A stretch of DNA of 64,000 bases from Bacteroidaceae bacterium. GTDB taxonomy: Bacteria; Bacteroidota; Bacteroidia; Bacteroidales; Bacteroidaceae. Below are positions 36,401 to 52,025 of the stretch, one piece after another. Where the stretch lies: NCBI GenBank assembly GCA_017534815.1, contig JAFXVS010000037.1, positions 1 through 64,000 of the forward strand, given 5' to 3'. Made by a program: the position numbers and the translations under genes. The number at the start of each line of letters is the position of its first letter. The first letter of the stretch is position 1. The notes beneath the pieces were generated by a model that was given only the letters and a program-made list of their open reading frames with translations, did not search any database and was not told the DNA's origin.

Positions 36401-37654
36401 ATGCAGAACGATTTGAATCCGAAGAATATACATATTGCTGATTACAACTATGACTTGCCTGATGAGCGCATTGCCAAGTTCCCTTTGGCTGAACGCGACA
36501 GCAGCAAGTTGCTCATCTACAAGCATGGCGAAGTGAGCGAGGACATCTTCTCATCCCTGCCCAAGTATCTGCCGTCGGGTGCCCTGATGGTGTTCAACAA
36601 CACGAAAGTCATCCAGGCACGACTGCACTTCCGCAAGGCTTCCGTCGATGGGGTGCAGGGGGCGCTCATCGAGGTCTTTTGCCTCGAACCAGCCCTTCCC
36701 AACGACTATCAGCTGAACTTCTCCCAGAAGGGGAGCGTGCAGTGGTATTGTCTGGTGGGCAATCTGAAGAAGTGGAAGGAGGGCAAGCTTCTCCGTGAGA
36801 TCCAGATGCCCAATGGCGAGAAGGTCACGTTGGCTTGTGAACGCATGGGACTGCATGGCACCTCCCACATCGTCGCATTCACTTGGGATGGCGACTACAC
36901 TTGGGCAGAGCTGCTCGATGCTGTGGGTGAACTGCCCATCCCCCCTTATCTCAACCGTGCCACGCAGGAGAGCGACAAGACCACCTACCAGACGGTCTAT
37001 TCCAAGATCAAGGGTTCTGTGGCGGCTCCGACGGCTGGGCTGCACTTCACGGAGCGTGTGCTCCAAGCCATCGATGAGGCGGGCATCGACCGTGAGGAAC
37101 TGACCCTACATGTGGGAGCAGGCACCTTCAAACCCGTGAAGAGCGAGGAGATTGGCGGTCACGACATGCACACGGAACATATCGCCGTACGTCGCCAGAC
37201 CATCGAGAAGCTCATTGCCCACGGAGGTGAGGCCATCGCCGTAGGCACCACCAGCGTGCGCACCCTCGAAAGCCTCTACTACATGGGCATCCTCGCCCTG
37301 CAGGGCAAGGAAGACCTCCATGTGCCCCAATGGATGCCGTACGAGGAACAACTGTCCAAAGAAATCGCCCAGCGCGTGGGCTGGTCAACTCTCAACTCAT
37401 TGCAAGCTCTCCTCTCCTACATGGACACTCATCATCTCTACGTCCTCCATTCCTCCACCCAGATCATCATCGCCCCTGGCTACGACTATCACATCGTGCG
37501 CCGCATGGTCACCAACTTCCACCAACCCCAATCCACCCTGCTCCTGCTCGTGTCAGCCTTCCTGAAAGGCGATTGGCGCAAAGTCTATGACTATGCCCTC
37601 AGCCACGATTTCCGTTTCCTCAGTTATGGCGACTCCTCCCTGCTGATTCCCTGA
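36401..37654 (+). CDS. queA: tRNA preQ1 ribosyltransferase-isomerase (QueA)
   Basis: The 417-residue enzyme transfers and rearranges the ribosyl part of SAM onto 7-aminomethyl-7-deazaguanine in tRNA to give epoxyqueuosine. Family landmarks are YDLPDERIAKFPLAERDSSK, LMVFNNTKVIQARLHF, SVAAPTAGLHFT, LHVGAGTFKPV and AVGTTSVRTLES. It is longer than the ~350-residue enterobacterial enzyme, with an extra segment after residue 300 as is common in Bacteroidetes. The sequence TCAACTCTCAACTC (around 37385) resembles the heptamer repeats seen elsewhere in the window. Confidence 0.95.
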   Translation: MQNDLNPKNIHIADYNYDLPDERIAKFPLAERDSSKLLIYKHGEVSEDIFSSLPKYLPSGALMVFNNTKVIQARLHFRKASVDGVQGALIEVFCLEPALPNDYQLNFSQKGSVQWYCLVGNLKKWKEGKLLREIQMPNGEKVTLACERMGLHGTSHIVAFTWDGDYTWAELLDAVGELPIPPYLNRATQESDKTTYQTVYSKIKGSVAAPTAGLHFTERVLQAIDEAGIDREELTLHVGAGTFKPVKSEEIGGHDMHTEHIAVRRQTIEKLIAHGGEAIAVGTTSVRTLESLYYMGILALQGKEDLHVPQWMPYEEQLSKEIAQRVGWSTLNSLQALLSYMDTHHLYVLHSSTQIIIAPGYDYHIVRRMVTNFHQPQSTLLLLVSAFLKGDWRKVYDYALSHDFRFLSYGDSSLLIP

Positions 37655-37693
37655 GATGATGACCCCAAAACGAATTAAACTCAATGACCCGAT

Positions 37694-39385
37694 ATGAAAA
37701 AGTTTCTTACACTTTTAGTTTTTAGTTTTTCACTTTTCACTTCCTATGCCCAGCGTGACATCTGGATTGACATCAACGGCATCCGCGACCTCACGGCCGA
37801 CTCCATCGACATCGCCAATCAGGCGCGCCCCGTGCCGGGCAGCAACCGTATAGGTAACAACCCCGTGCTCTTCCTCGTGGGCAACAGCACCATGCGCACA
37901 GGCACCCTCGGCAACGGCAACAACGGACAGTGGGGCTGGGGATTCTATGCCCACGAATACTACGATGCGGAGAAGATCACCGTCGAGAACCACGCCCTCG
38001 GAGGCACTTCGCCCCGCACCTTCTACACGATGCTCTGGCAACCCGTCCTCGAGGCTGTGAAGAAAGGCGATTATGTGTTCCTCGAACTCGGTCACAACGA
38101 CAATGGCCCCATCGACTCCATCCGCGCCCGTTCCTCCTACCGTCCTGACGGCCACCTCGAAGTGCGCGAGGACTCCATCTCCATCTACAACAAGGTGACC
38201 CACGCACAGGAGACCGTCTATACCTTTGGGGGCTACATGCGCCGTTTCATCCGTGACGTGCGTGCCAAAGGCGCGACGCCCGTCCTCTTCACCCTGACCC
38301 CTCGCAACGACTACGAGCCCGACAATCCACAGCGCATCCAGCGCAAGCTCGCCGACTTCACACCCGCCATCTTCGCCATCGGCCGAGAGACCAACACGCC
38401 TGTCATCGACCTCGAAGACATCTCCGCCACCAAACTTGAGCAGTATGGCCCTTGGAAGACCAACTACCACTTCTACCTCGACAAGATCCATTCCTCCGCC
38501 TATGGGGCACGCATGAATGCCGCCAGTGCCGCTGAGGGCATCCTTGCCTCCGACGATCCTCAGCTCGCCTTCCTCAAGACCTGCCTCAACGATAAGGTCA
38601 CGCCCCAACGCTGTGACCAACGCCGTCAGACGGGCAAGCCCATGGTCTTCCTCTGTGGCGACTCCACCGGCAAGAACGAGGACAACCGTCCCGACGGCAT
38701 GTGGGGCTGGGGCAGTCAGGGCTACACCATCTTCGACTCCACCAAATGCGTCTTCCAGAATCAGGCCATGGCAGGACGTTCCACCCGCACCTACATCGAC
38801 GAAGGACGTTGGGAGGTGGTCTATAACTCCCTGCAGAAAGGTGATGTCGTGCTCATCCAGTTTGGCCACAACGACATCGGCGGCATCAAGGACGGCAAGA
38901 AACGGGGTGTGCTCGCCACCGCCAAAGACTCCAGCGCCGTCTATTGCATGGAGAACAGCGGCGTATATAAGGTCATCTACTCCTATGGCTGGTACCTCAA
39001 GAAGATGATACGCGACGCACAGGAGAAGGGTGCCGTCCCTGTGCTCCTCTCCCTCACCCCGCGCAACGAATGGCACGAAGGCAACGGCCACAGTCGCGGC
39101 TTCATCTATCCCGTCAACGAGAAGCGCGGCAAGCTCTACATCGAGCGTCGCAACGAGACCTTCGGTTCGTGGTGCCGTTCAGTGGCACGCGAGACTGGTT
39201 GCGAATTTGTCGATGTCCACAACATCACTGCCAATGCCCTCGACAAACTCGGCCCCGCCAAATCCGCCTCCTACTTCAAGAACGACCACACCCACACCTC
39301 CCTCAAGGGCGCCCAGCTCAATGCCAAGAGCGTCGCCCAAGGACTCCGCGACATCCAAAGCCCCGTGGCGTGGTTACTGAAGTGA
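37694..39385 (+). CDS. Secreted protein with two SGNH/GDSL hydrolase domains (rhamnogalacturonan acetylesterase-like)
   Basis: The 563-residue product has a signal peptide (MKKFLTLLVFSFSLFTSYAQ) and two SGNH domains in tandem. Domain 1 has VGNST (S65), GGTSPRTF, LGHNDNG and D263..H266 (DKIHSS). Domain 2 has GDST (S324), AGRSTRTY, FGHNDIGG and D531..H534 (DHTH). The Ser, Gly, Asn and Asp/His residues are therefore present in both. Domain 1 has Asn instead of Asp in the usual GDS motif, which may lower activity. The family deacetylates pectin (rhamnogalacturonan). It lies 39 bp after queA. The signal peptide itself is encoded by heptamer repeats (37712-37739). Confidence 0.88.
   Translation: MKKFLTLLVFSFSLFTSYAQRDIWIDINGIRDLTADSIDIANQARPVPGSNRIGNNPVLFLVGNSTMRTGTLGNGNNGQWGWGFYAHEYYDAEKITVENHALGGTSPRTFYTMLWQPVLEAVKKGDYVFLELGHNDNGPIDSIRARSSYRPDGHLEVREDSISIYNKVTHAQETVYTFGGYMRRFIRDVRAKGATPVLFTLTPRNDYEPDNPQRIQRKLADFTPAIFAIGRETNTPVIDLEDISATKLEQYGPWKTNYHFYLDKIHSSAYGARMNAASAAEGILASDDPQLAFLKTCLNDKVTPQRCDQRRQTGKPMVFLCGDSTGKNEDNRPDGMWGWGSQGYTIFDSTKCVFQNQAMAGRSTRTYIDEGRWEVVYNSLQKGDVVLIQFGHNDIGGIKDGKKRGVLATAKDSSAVYCMENSGVYKVIYSYGWYLKKMIRDAQEKGAVPVLLSLTPRNEWHEGNGHSRGFIYPVNEKRGKLYIERRNETFGSWCRSVARETGCEFVDVHNITANALDKLGPAKSASYFKNDHTHTSLKGAQLNAKSVAQGLRDIQSPVAWLLK
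37712..37739 (+). repeat. Heptamer repeat encoding the signal peptide core
   Basis: Four 7-nt units, CTTTTAG, TTTTTAG, TTTTTCA, CTTTTCA, follow each other and encode most of LLVFSFSLFT. The same heptamers occur in the ackA-parC gap (13749-13783). Confidence 0.7.
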
Positions 39386-39399
39386 ATGGAAACTTGATT

Positions 39400-39532
39400 G
39401 AAGTTAAAGAAGTTATCGAAGTTAACGCTTCGCTCGAAGTTAAAGACGATACTTTTTGCCACCAGCATCACATTCGTCGAACGAAGTGATAACTTCATTA
39501 ACTTCGATAACTTCGAGCGCAGCGATAACTTC
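39400..39532. repeat. Inverted nonamer arrays between convergent genes
   Basis: Left arm, 9-nt register from 39400: GAAGTTAAA, GAAGTTATC, GAAGTTAAC, GCTTCGCTC, GAAGTTAAA. Right arm from 39488: GATAACTTC, ATTAACTTC, GATAACTTC, GAGCGCAGC, GATAACTTC, i.e. the reverse complement with the same odd unit (GCTGCGCTC). A 43-bp loop lies between. It sits between the ends of the SGNH gene and the NRPS gene and could act as a two-way terminator. Confidence 0.85.
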
Positions 39533-39543
39533 CGAAATTCAAA

Positions 39544-46896
<7,353 letters not shown>

Positions 46897-46943
46897 AAAT
46901 ATATAGGTGTTGGTGTTGTTGAATCGGAAGTGAATGGGGTTGG

Positions 46944-48263
46944 TCACCATCGGGTGGTGAAGAGTCGGGGGGAGATGTTCAGGGAGAGCCATCCCCACTT
47001 CAGGCTGCCATCGTCGGAGGCGCGTTTCAGACGCTCCATGGTGTCGGTACCTGTCATGTAGGAAAATCCAGCTGAGACGTTGACTTCTTTGATGATTCGG
47101 TAGGATGCGCTCAACTCAAATTCGTGTCCGAGGGTTTTGTCCATATCGGGCAACTTAGTGCTCATGGCGAGGTAGTGGTAGGCGAGTCCGACTTTGAGGT
47201 CTTTGAGGGGCTTGACGTATCCTCCGATGAAGGCGTTCTGCAGACCGGGCGTAAAACCGTTGACGTAGGTGCTCACGTAGAAGAAGTCCATGGCTCCGTA
47301 GAATTTGTGGTGGGAACCGTAGATGGGGTTGAAGCCTCTGATCACGTCATGCTTGATGAGTCCGAATCCTCCTTTTGGGGGTACGGCAAAGTATTTGTCG
47401 CCACTCAGGTAGTCGTAGCCTGCTTCGAAGCCGTAGAAGGGACTCGGATTGACTTGTGCCTTGACGCTGCCCATCCATGCCTTGATCTTGGTGCCGTTTT
47501 CGTCTTTGCCCGTCTGACGGTAGTAGGAACCTTCGAGGGACCAGTATTTGGGACTGTATTTCAGATAGCCGCCGAACACTTGTTGCCACTCTGTGTGCTC
47601 GTCCTTGCCTTTCTCGCCACCTTGCATGCCGATGTTCAGGAAGAGGAGGGAGGCTCCCAGGGGGAACTTGGGCACGTCGTAGTGGTACCAGAGGGTCTGC
47701 ATGGTTTTGTAGGGCTGTGCTCCGTTGGCGTAGTAGGTGCCGCCGTTGACGTTGTCGGCATTCTGGTTGTAGGCGAGCACGGCGTGTGCTTTGTGTCCGT
47801 GCCCTTCGTAGCCCAGTTTGAGTGCGTCGTGGGAGAGTCCTGTCATCGACCAGTCGTTGGAGCCCATGATGCGTTCATCGTCGTAGGAGAGCATCTGTCG
47901 GCCAATCTGGGTGAACAGACCGTTCTTGGCGACCAGCTTTGCCCAACCTTCATAGACGTTGATGTTTCCCTTGCCTGACTGTCCCCAGATGCTCTGGTGC
48001 TGGATGTTCAGTTTGGTCTGCAACCAGGGTTTCTCGTAGCCCACAATCAGTCGGGTGCGTTCGAGCACGAAGTTCGACTTGTCCTCAATGTCTTCTTCGT
48101 CGGCACGGGTGAGTCCTCCGTCGCGGATTTCACCACGGGTCATCATCTGCAGGTCGAGGGTCAGCTGATTCTCCTTCTCCTCACTTTGGCTGGATGCGCC
48201 CAGCGACACGGTCAGCAGTGCGATGGTGGCAAGGAGCCTGACGGGAATAACGTGGGGCTTCAT
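46944..48263 (-). CDS. Outer-membrane beta-barrel protein, alginate-export-like
   Basis: The 439-residue product has a signal peptide (MKPHVIPVRLLATIALLTVS) and then alternating amphipathic strands, typical of a 16-18-strand barrel: FVLERTRLIVGYEKPWLQTK, WSLEGSYYRQTGK, GFEAGYDYLSGDKYFAVPP and LKWGWLSLNISPRLFTTRW. The phrases LSYDDERIMGSNDWSMTG and FNPIYGSHHKFYGAMDFFY are typical of alginate-export-family barrels in Bacteroidetes. The ATG at 48263 starts 4 bp after the STAS stop; 47 bp then separate it from the NRPS. Position suggests export of the NRPS product or uptake of a precursor, but this is inference. Confidence 0.85.
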   Translation of the reverse strand: MKPHVIPVRLLATIALLTVSLGASSQSEEKENQLTLDLQMMTRGEIRDGGLTRADEEDIEDKSNFVLERTRLIVGYEKPWLQTKLNIQHQSIWGQSGKGNINVYEGWAKLVAKNGLFTQIGRQMLSYDDERIMGSNDWSMTGLSHDALKLGYEGHGHKAHAVLAYNQNADNVNGGTYYANGAQPYKTMQTLWYHYDVPKFPLGASLLFLNIGMQGGEKGKDEHTEWQQVFGGYLKYSPKYWSLEGSYYRQTGKDENGTKIKAWMGSVKAQVNPSPFYGFEAGYDYLSGDKYFAVPPKGGFGLIKHDVIRGFNPIYGSHHKFYGAMDFFYVSTYVNGFTPGLQNAFIGGYVKPLKDLKVGLAYHYLAMSTKLPDMDKTLGHEFELSASYRIIKEVNVSAGFSYMTGTDTMERLKRASDDGSLKWGWLSLNISPRLFTTRW

Positions 48264-48267
48264 AGGC

Positions 48268-48573
48268 TCACTCGAAGTCGAAGAGGTCAATGAATCCTGT
48301 TAACTTGAAGACGTCCTTGATGTCGTCGTTCACATGGCGCATGACGACACGACCGCCTCCCGCCTTGACTCCTTTCAGGATGCTGAACAGGATGCGCAGA
48401 CCGCTGGAGGCGATGTACTCCAGTCCTTCGCAGTCGATGATCACGTCCTTCCCTCCGGTCTTGTAGAGGGGTTGCAGATTCTTCTCGGCCTCCAGAGCGG
48501 AAGCGGTGTCCATTTCTCCTTTCAGACAGACAAGGAACTTGCCTTCTTGTTCTTCAATTTTTGTTTCCATCAT
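48268..48573 (-). CDS. STAS-domain anti-sigma factor antagonist
   Basis: The 101-residue protein is a single STAS domain like RsbV/SpoIIAA: KGEMDTASALEAEKNL, DVIIDCEGLEYIASSGLRIL (S56/S57 is the expected phosphorylation site), and ILKGVKAGGGRVV. In partner switching an unphosphorylated STAS protein captures the kinase/anti-sigma, and a PP2C phosphatase reactivates it. Both a PP2C and an RsbW-like ATPase lie in the next gene upstream (14 bp away). The cognate sigma factor or other output is not in the window, so the target is unknown. Confidence 0.93.
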   Translation of the reverse strand: MMETKIEEQEGKFLVCLKGEMDTASALEAEKNLQPLYKTGGKDVIIDCEGLEYIASSGLRILFSILKGVKAGGGRVVMRHVNDDIKDVFKLTGFIDLFDFE

Positions 48574-48587
48574 GTTGGTTTTATAGG

Positions 48588-50831
48588 TTATTTTAAATCC
48601 TTTTCATTTCCTTCTATTCTTTTGCGCAGGGTGAGGACGTTCTTTCCGTCCACACGTTCATAATTGACACTGTCCATCAATTTCCTGACCAGATGGATGC
48701 CGAGTCCTCCGATGGGTCGGTCTTCGACTTTCAGGGTGGTATCGACCTGAAGGGTGGCGGTGGGGTCGAAGGCGACACCTTCGTCGCTGATGATGAATTT
48801 CAGCCATTGACCGTCGGACTTGGCGTCGATGGTGATGGTGCCCTCTGACTCGATGGGGTAGGCGTAGTTCATCACGTTCACCACGGCTTCCTCGACGGCC
48901 AACTGGACGTTGCGTGCCTGCTTCTTCTCCATGTTGAGCCGTCGGGTGATGTCCTTCACAAAGTCGCTCAAGGTCTCAATCTGGTGTACGTCATTCTTCA
49001 GGGTGAGCGTTTCGCTCAGCACGTCCTGCTCCTGCTGGGGTGCATACCAGATGGCCATCATAGTCAGGTCGTCGCTTGGCTCGGCATCCTCGACGAACTG
49101 GTTGACGGCATCGGTCATGGCCTGCAGGAGCTGCTGGGGTTGCCCGTCGTGGGCTGCGTTGCGCAGGACGGTCTTGGCGCGTTCCAGTCCGAAGAAGTGG
49201 CGCTGGGGGTCGCGGGCTTCGGTCAGTCCGTCGGTGTAGAGGAAGAGCATGGAGCGGGGGGTGAGCATGGACTCCCGCATCTCGTATTTCACGTGGTCGA
49301 ACACGCCGACGGGGAGGTTGGGCTTGGCGTCCAGACTGCTGATGGTGGTGCCGTCGCTCGCGAGAATCATGGGCATGTCGTGTCCGGCATTGCAGTAGCG
49401 GAGGCGTCCTGTGGGCAGGTCGAGCACACCGATGAAGAGGGTGACGAACATGTTGGCTTCGTTGCCGTGGCAGGAGGTCTGGTTGATGACCTGCATCATG
49501 CGGGCAGGGTTGTTCTCGTGCATCGAGGCGGAACGGAAGAGCGAATGGGTGACGGCCATCAGCATAGCTGAGGGGACGCCCTTGCCGCTGACGTCGCCGA
49601 TGCAGAAGAAGAGTTTCTCGTCGCGCAGGAAGAAGTCGAAGAGGTCGCCGCCCACCTCACGGGCTGGCACCAGCGACCCATACACGCGGAGGTCGTTGCG
49701 TGCGATGTTCATGGGTTCGTTTTGCAGTTCGCCGCATTCGTTGACATGGGGCAGCATCTGCTGCTGGATGTCCTTGGCGATACGCAGTTCGCTGCCGATG
49801 CGCTCCTGTTCCATCTGGGTGGCCTGCAGGCGGCGGTGACTCCTCACAAAGAGTTGGATGATGATGCCCAGCACCACCAGACCGGCCAGTGCCATCCACA
49901 TGATGTACTTGAGCATGTCGTCCAGCTTGCCGTACACCTCCTTGTCGTAGCACACCATGACCATCTGCCAGCGGGGCTGGTTTTTCTTGATGGCATAATA
50001 GACGTGTCCGGGCTCCTGACGCTCTTCGTCGTAGAAGGCAAAACCCGTCACACGACCGTTGGCCTTCATCTCGCGCTCCACGGTGCTGTCGTTCACCATG
50101 GCGACAATCTTCTTGACCAGCGAAAGACTGGCCACGCTGTCGTCAGGAGTGGCCACGAGCTCGCCGTCCTCGCTCATCACTAATGAGAAGGAAGAGGGGT
50201 TGATATGGTGCATGTTCACGACCTCACCCACCCAGTCGGTCGAGAGGTCAACGGACAGCAGACCCACAGGCTCCCCGTGCTCGTCCCTGATGGGCAGGCC
50301 ATAACTGATGACCACGTCCTTCGCACCCTCGGCATCCAAGTACGGAGCCGTCCATTTCAGCGTGTCGCCCTTCATGGCCGCTTGATAGAGATCCTTCTGG
50401 GTGTAGTCATGCTTGTCTGAGGCTATCTGGGTGACTGCGACCGAATCGCCGTACTGTCGGGCATAGGGTTCGTAGAGCCATCCCTTCGAGGGATAGAAGC
50501 CGGGCTTGAAGCCGATGCCAGCTCCGATGATGTTGTCCGACTCGCCCTTTACCAAATTCTTCAGCAAGAGGGTCATGTAGTCGGGGTCTTGCAGATGACG
50601 TTCGATGTGCCACAACTGGCTGCACGCGCCGACCTCCGCCTTGGAGGTGACCTCCTGAATGCGCAGTGCTGAGGCCATCAGGTCTCTGAAGGCAGTCTTC
50701 TCCAGTTCCTCCTCCAGCAACCCTCGGACGTAGCGGTACTGAATGGCCGAAATCATCTGCAGCAGGAGGGCTGCCAGGGTGATGACGATGAGCACCGACC
50801 GCTTTCTGAGCCAGTCTGATAGTTTTTTCAT
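48588..50831 (-). CDS. Membrane SpoIIE-type PP2C phosphatase fused to RsbW-like ATPase
   Basis: The 747-residue product has two transmembrane helices (~11-30 and ~309-329) around a ~280-residue extracytoplasmic sensor that looks like a Cache domain. The SpoIIE phosphatase domain covers ~375-595 (REVGGDLFDFF, GDVSGKGVPSAM, DDLTMMAIWY). The C-terminal GHKL ATPase covers ~610-745 (VEEAVVNVMNYAYP, ISDEGVAFDP, GGLGIHLVRKL). It thus joins the opposing phosphatase and kinase functions of the RsbU/RsbW system in one chain. The STAS substrate is encoded 14 bp downstream, then the barrel and the NRPS. The ATG at 50831 agrees with a promoter box at 50853-50860. Confidence 0.93.
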   Translation of the reverse strand: MKKLSDWLRKRSVLIVITLAALLLQMISAIQYRYVRGLLEEELEKTAFRDLMASALRIQEVTSKAEVGACSQLWHIERHLQDPDYMTLLLKNLVKGESDNIIGAGIGFKPGFYPSKGWLYEPYARQYGDSVAVTQIASDKHDYTQKDLYQAAMKGDTLKWTAPYLDAEGAKDVVISYGLPIRDEHGEPVGLLSVDLSTDWVGEVVNMHHINPSSFSLVMSEDGELVATPDDSVASLSLVKKIVAMVNDSTVEREMKANGRVTGFAFYDEERQEPGHVYYAIKKNQPRWQMVMVCYDKEVYGKLDDMLKYIMWMALAGLVVLGIIIQLFVRSHRRLQATQMEQERIGSELRIAKDIQQQMLPHVNECGELQNEPMNIARNDLRVYGSLVPAREVGGDLFDFFLRDEKLFFCIGDVSGKGVPSAMLMAVTHSLFRSASMHENNPARMMQVINQTSCHGNEANMFVTLFIGVLDLPTGRLRYCNAGHDMPMILASDGTTISSLDAKPNLPVGVFDHVKYEMRESMLTPRSMLFLYTDGLTEARDPQRHFFGLERAKTVLRNAAHDGQPQQLLQAMTDAVNQFVEDAEPSDDLTMMAIWYAPQQEQDVLSETLTLKNDVHQIETLSDFVKDITRRLNMEKKQARNVQLAVEEAVVNVMNYAYPIESEGTITIDAKSDGQWLKFIISDEGVAFDPTATLQVDTTLKVEDRPIGGLGIHLVRKLMDSVNYERVDGKNVLTLRKRIEGNEKDLK

Positions 50832-50852
50832 ATAATATTTCGTATTTCGCCA

Positions 50853-50860
50853 CAAATGTA
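50853..50860 (-). promoter_or_regulatory. -7 box (TACATTTG) for the SpoIIE-STAS-barrel-NRPS operon
   Basis: On the minus strand TACATTTG fits TAnnTTTG. It gives a leader of about 15 nt before the ATG at 50831 and excludes an upstream in-frame start at 50855. No internal promoter was found before the NRPS. Confidence 0.65.
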
Positions 50861-50919
50861 TAGTTTTTTTCCCGAACTATCGGTCGAATGGAACAAAAAA
50901 AGGCGAAATTCCTGATTAT

Positions 50920-50953
50920 TTTGTTGAGGTCTTGTATTTTATTCCTATTTTTG
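50920..50953 (+). promoter_or_regulatory. Promoter for tadA (TTTG, 22 bp, TATTTTTG)
   Basis: TTTG at 50920-50923 and TATTTTTG at 50946-50953. The transcript would start ~20 nt before the ATG at 50981, with AAAAAGGAG as ribosome-binding site. Confidence 0.65.
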
Positions 50954-50980
50954 TGGCGCGAAACAAAAAGGAGACTGGAT

Positions 50981-51415
50981 ATGACGACGGACGAACGGTA
51001 TATGCGGATGGCGCTGGAGGAGGCTCGGGCGGCTCTGGCACAGGATGAGATTCCTGTGGGGGCTGTGGTGGTGGCTGACGGACAGGTGATTGGACGGGGA
51101 CATAATCTGACGGAGACATTGCGCGATGTGACGGCGCATGCGGAGATGCAGGCCATCACGGCGGCGGCTGAGACGTTGGGGGGAAAGTACCTGACGGGCT
51201 GTGCGCTGTATGTGACGGTGGAGCCGTGCGTGATGTGTGCCGGAGCCATCGGGTGGAGCCAGTTGGGACGGCTGGTCTATGGGGCGAGTGACGAGAAGCG
51301 CGGGTTCCGACGGTTCGCCCCAGAGGCACTGCATCCGAAGACGGTGGTGGTGGCCGGGGTGCTGGAGGAGGAGTGTGCCCAGCTGATGAAGGATTTCTTT
51401 AGGGAAAAAAGATAG
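50981..51415 (+). CDS. tadA: tRNA adenosine(34) deaminase
   Basis: The 144-residue enzyme converts adenosine to inosine at the wobble position of tRNA-Arg. The zinc and catalytic residues are H53 and E55 in HAEMQA and C83/C86 in PCVMC. The family extension RLVYGASDEKRG is present. An ATG-initiated frame runs back to 50888, but the promoter box and ribosome-binding site favour the start at 50981. It is divergent from the SpoIIE operon. Confidence 0.94.
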   Translation: MTTDERYMRMALEEARAALAQDEIPVGAVVVADGQVIGRGHNLTETLRDVTAHAEMQAITAAAETLGGKYLTGCALYVTVEPCVMCAGAIGWSQLGRLVYGASDEKRGFRRFAPEALHPKTVVVAGVLEEECAQLMKDFFREKR

Positions 51416-51515
51416 AAAAGGGTTGAGAAGCATTTTTTTGTTATTTTTTTGTGTTTTTCAACTTAAGTATTTCGTGTTTCTTGCGTATAGAGGGTAAAGG
51501 CAACTCGAAAATCGT

Positions 51516-52025
51516 ATGGACAGATCCACTTTTGAACAGACCGCAGCGCGACTGCGTCCTCTCATTCTCCGCATCGGACGGGATTTCTTCGGTTCGGCGG
51601 ACGATGCAGAGGACGTGGCACAGGAGACGCTCATGCAATTGTGGCGCTACTGTGAGCAGCTGGATGAGGGGCGGAACGTGGAGGCGTTGGCGATAAGGGT
51701 GGCGAAGAACTGCTGTGTGAACCTGAAACGACGGCAACACCTCACGCTGGTGAGGGAGACGGAGGGCATGGGCGAGACAAGACCGTCGCCGCACCTCTCG
51801 CCTCACGAGGAGGTGGAACGGGAGGAGGCGATCAGTGCCCTGGACGAGGCCGTCGGACAACTGAAACCCCGCGAGCGCCAACTCTTCGAGATGAGGCAAG
51901 TGGAGGGACTCTCGTCGGAGGAGATCTCACAGCAGACGGGCATCGCCAAGGCATCGGTGCAGAGCATGGTGGCGATGGCAAGAAAGAAAGTGTTTAACGA
52001 ACTGAAAAGGAGGATGAACTTATGA
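51516..52025 (+). CDS. ECF-type RNA polymerase sigma factor (second)
   Basis: The 169-residue product has sigma region 2 (FFGSADDAEDVAQETLMQLW, then ALAIRVAKNCCVNLKRR) and region 4 (LKPRERQLFEMRQVEGLSSE, with the HTH TGIAKASVQSMVAMARKK). It overlaps the next gene by 4 bp (ATGA). That gene encodes a single-pass membrane protein, so this is another sigma/anti-sigma-type pair. The likely target is its own operon with the secreted protein downstream. No -7 box was recognised directly upstream. Confidence 0.92.
   Translation: MDRSTFEQTAARLRPLILRIGRDFFGSADDAEDVAQETLMQLWRYCEQLDEGRNVEALAIRVAKNCCVNLKRRQHLTLVRETEGMGETRPSPHLSPHEEVEREEAISALDEAVGQLKPRERQLFEMRQVEGLSSEEISQQTGIAKASVQSMVAMARKKVFNELKRRMNL

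Noticed and set aside
37730..39091. Long antisense ORF (453 codons) opposite the SGNH gene
   Set aside because: It is a shadow of a GC-rich gene: the sense strand has a signal peptide and catalytic motifs, while the antisense product is Val/Gly/Asp-rich with no recognisable domain.
50888..50980. N-terminal membrane segment on TadA
   Set aside because: The upstream codons span the predicted promoter, and a good ribosome-binding site precedes the ATG at 50981, which gives a normal-length TadA.
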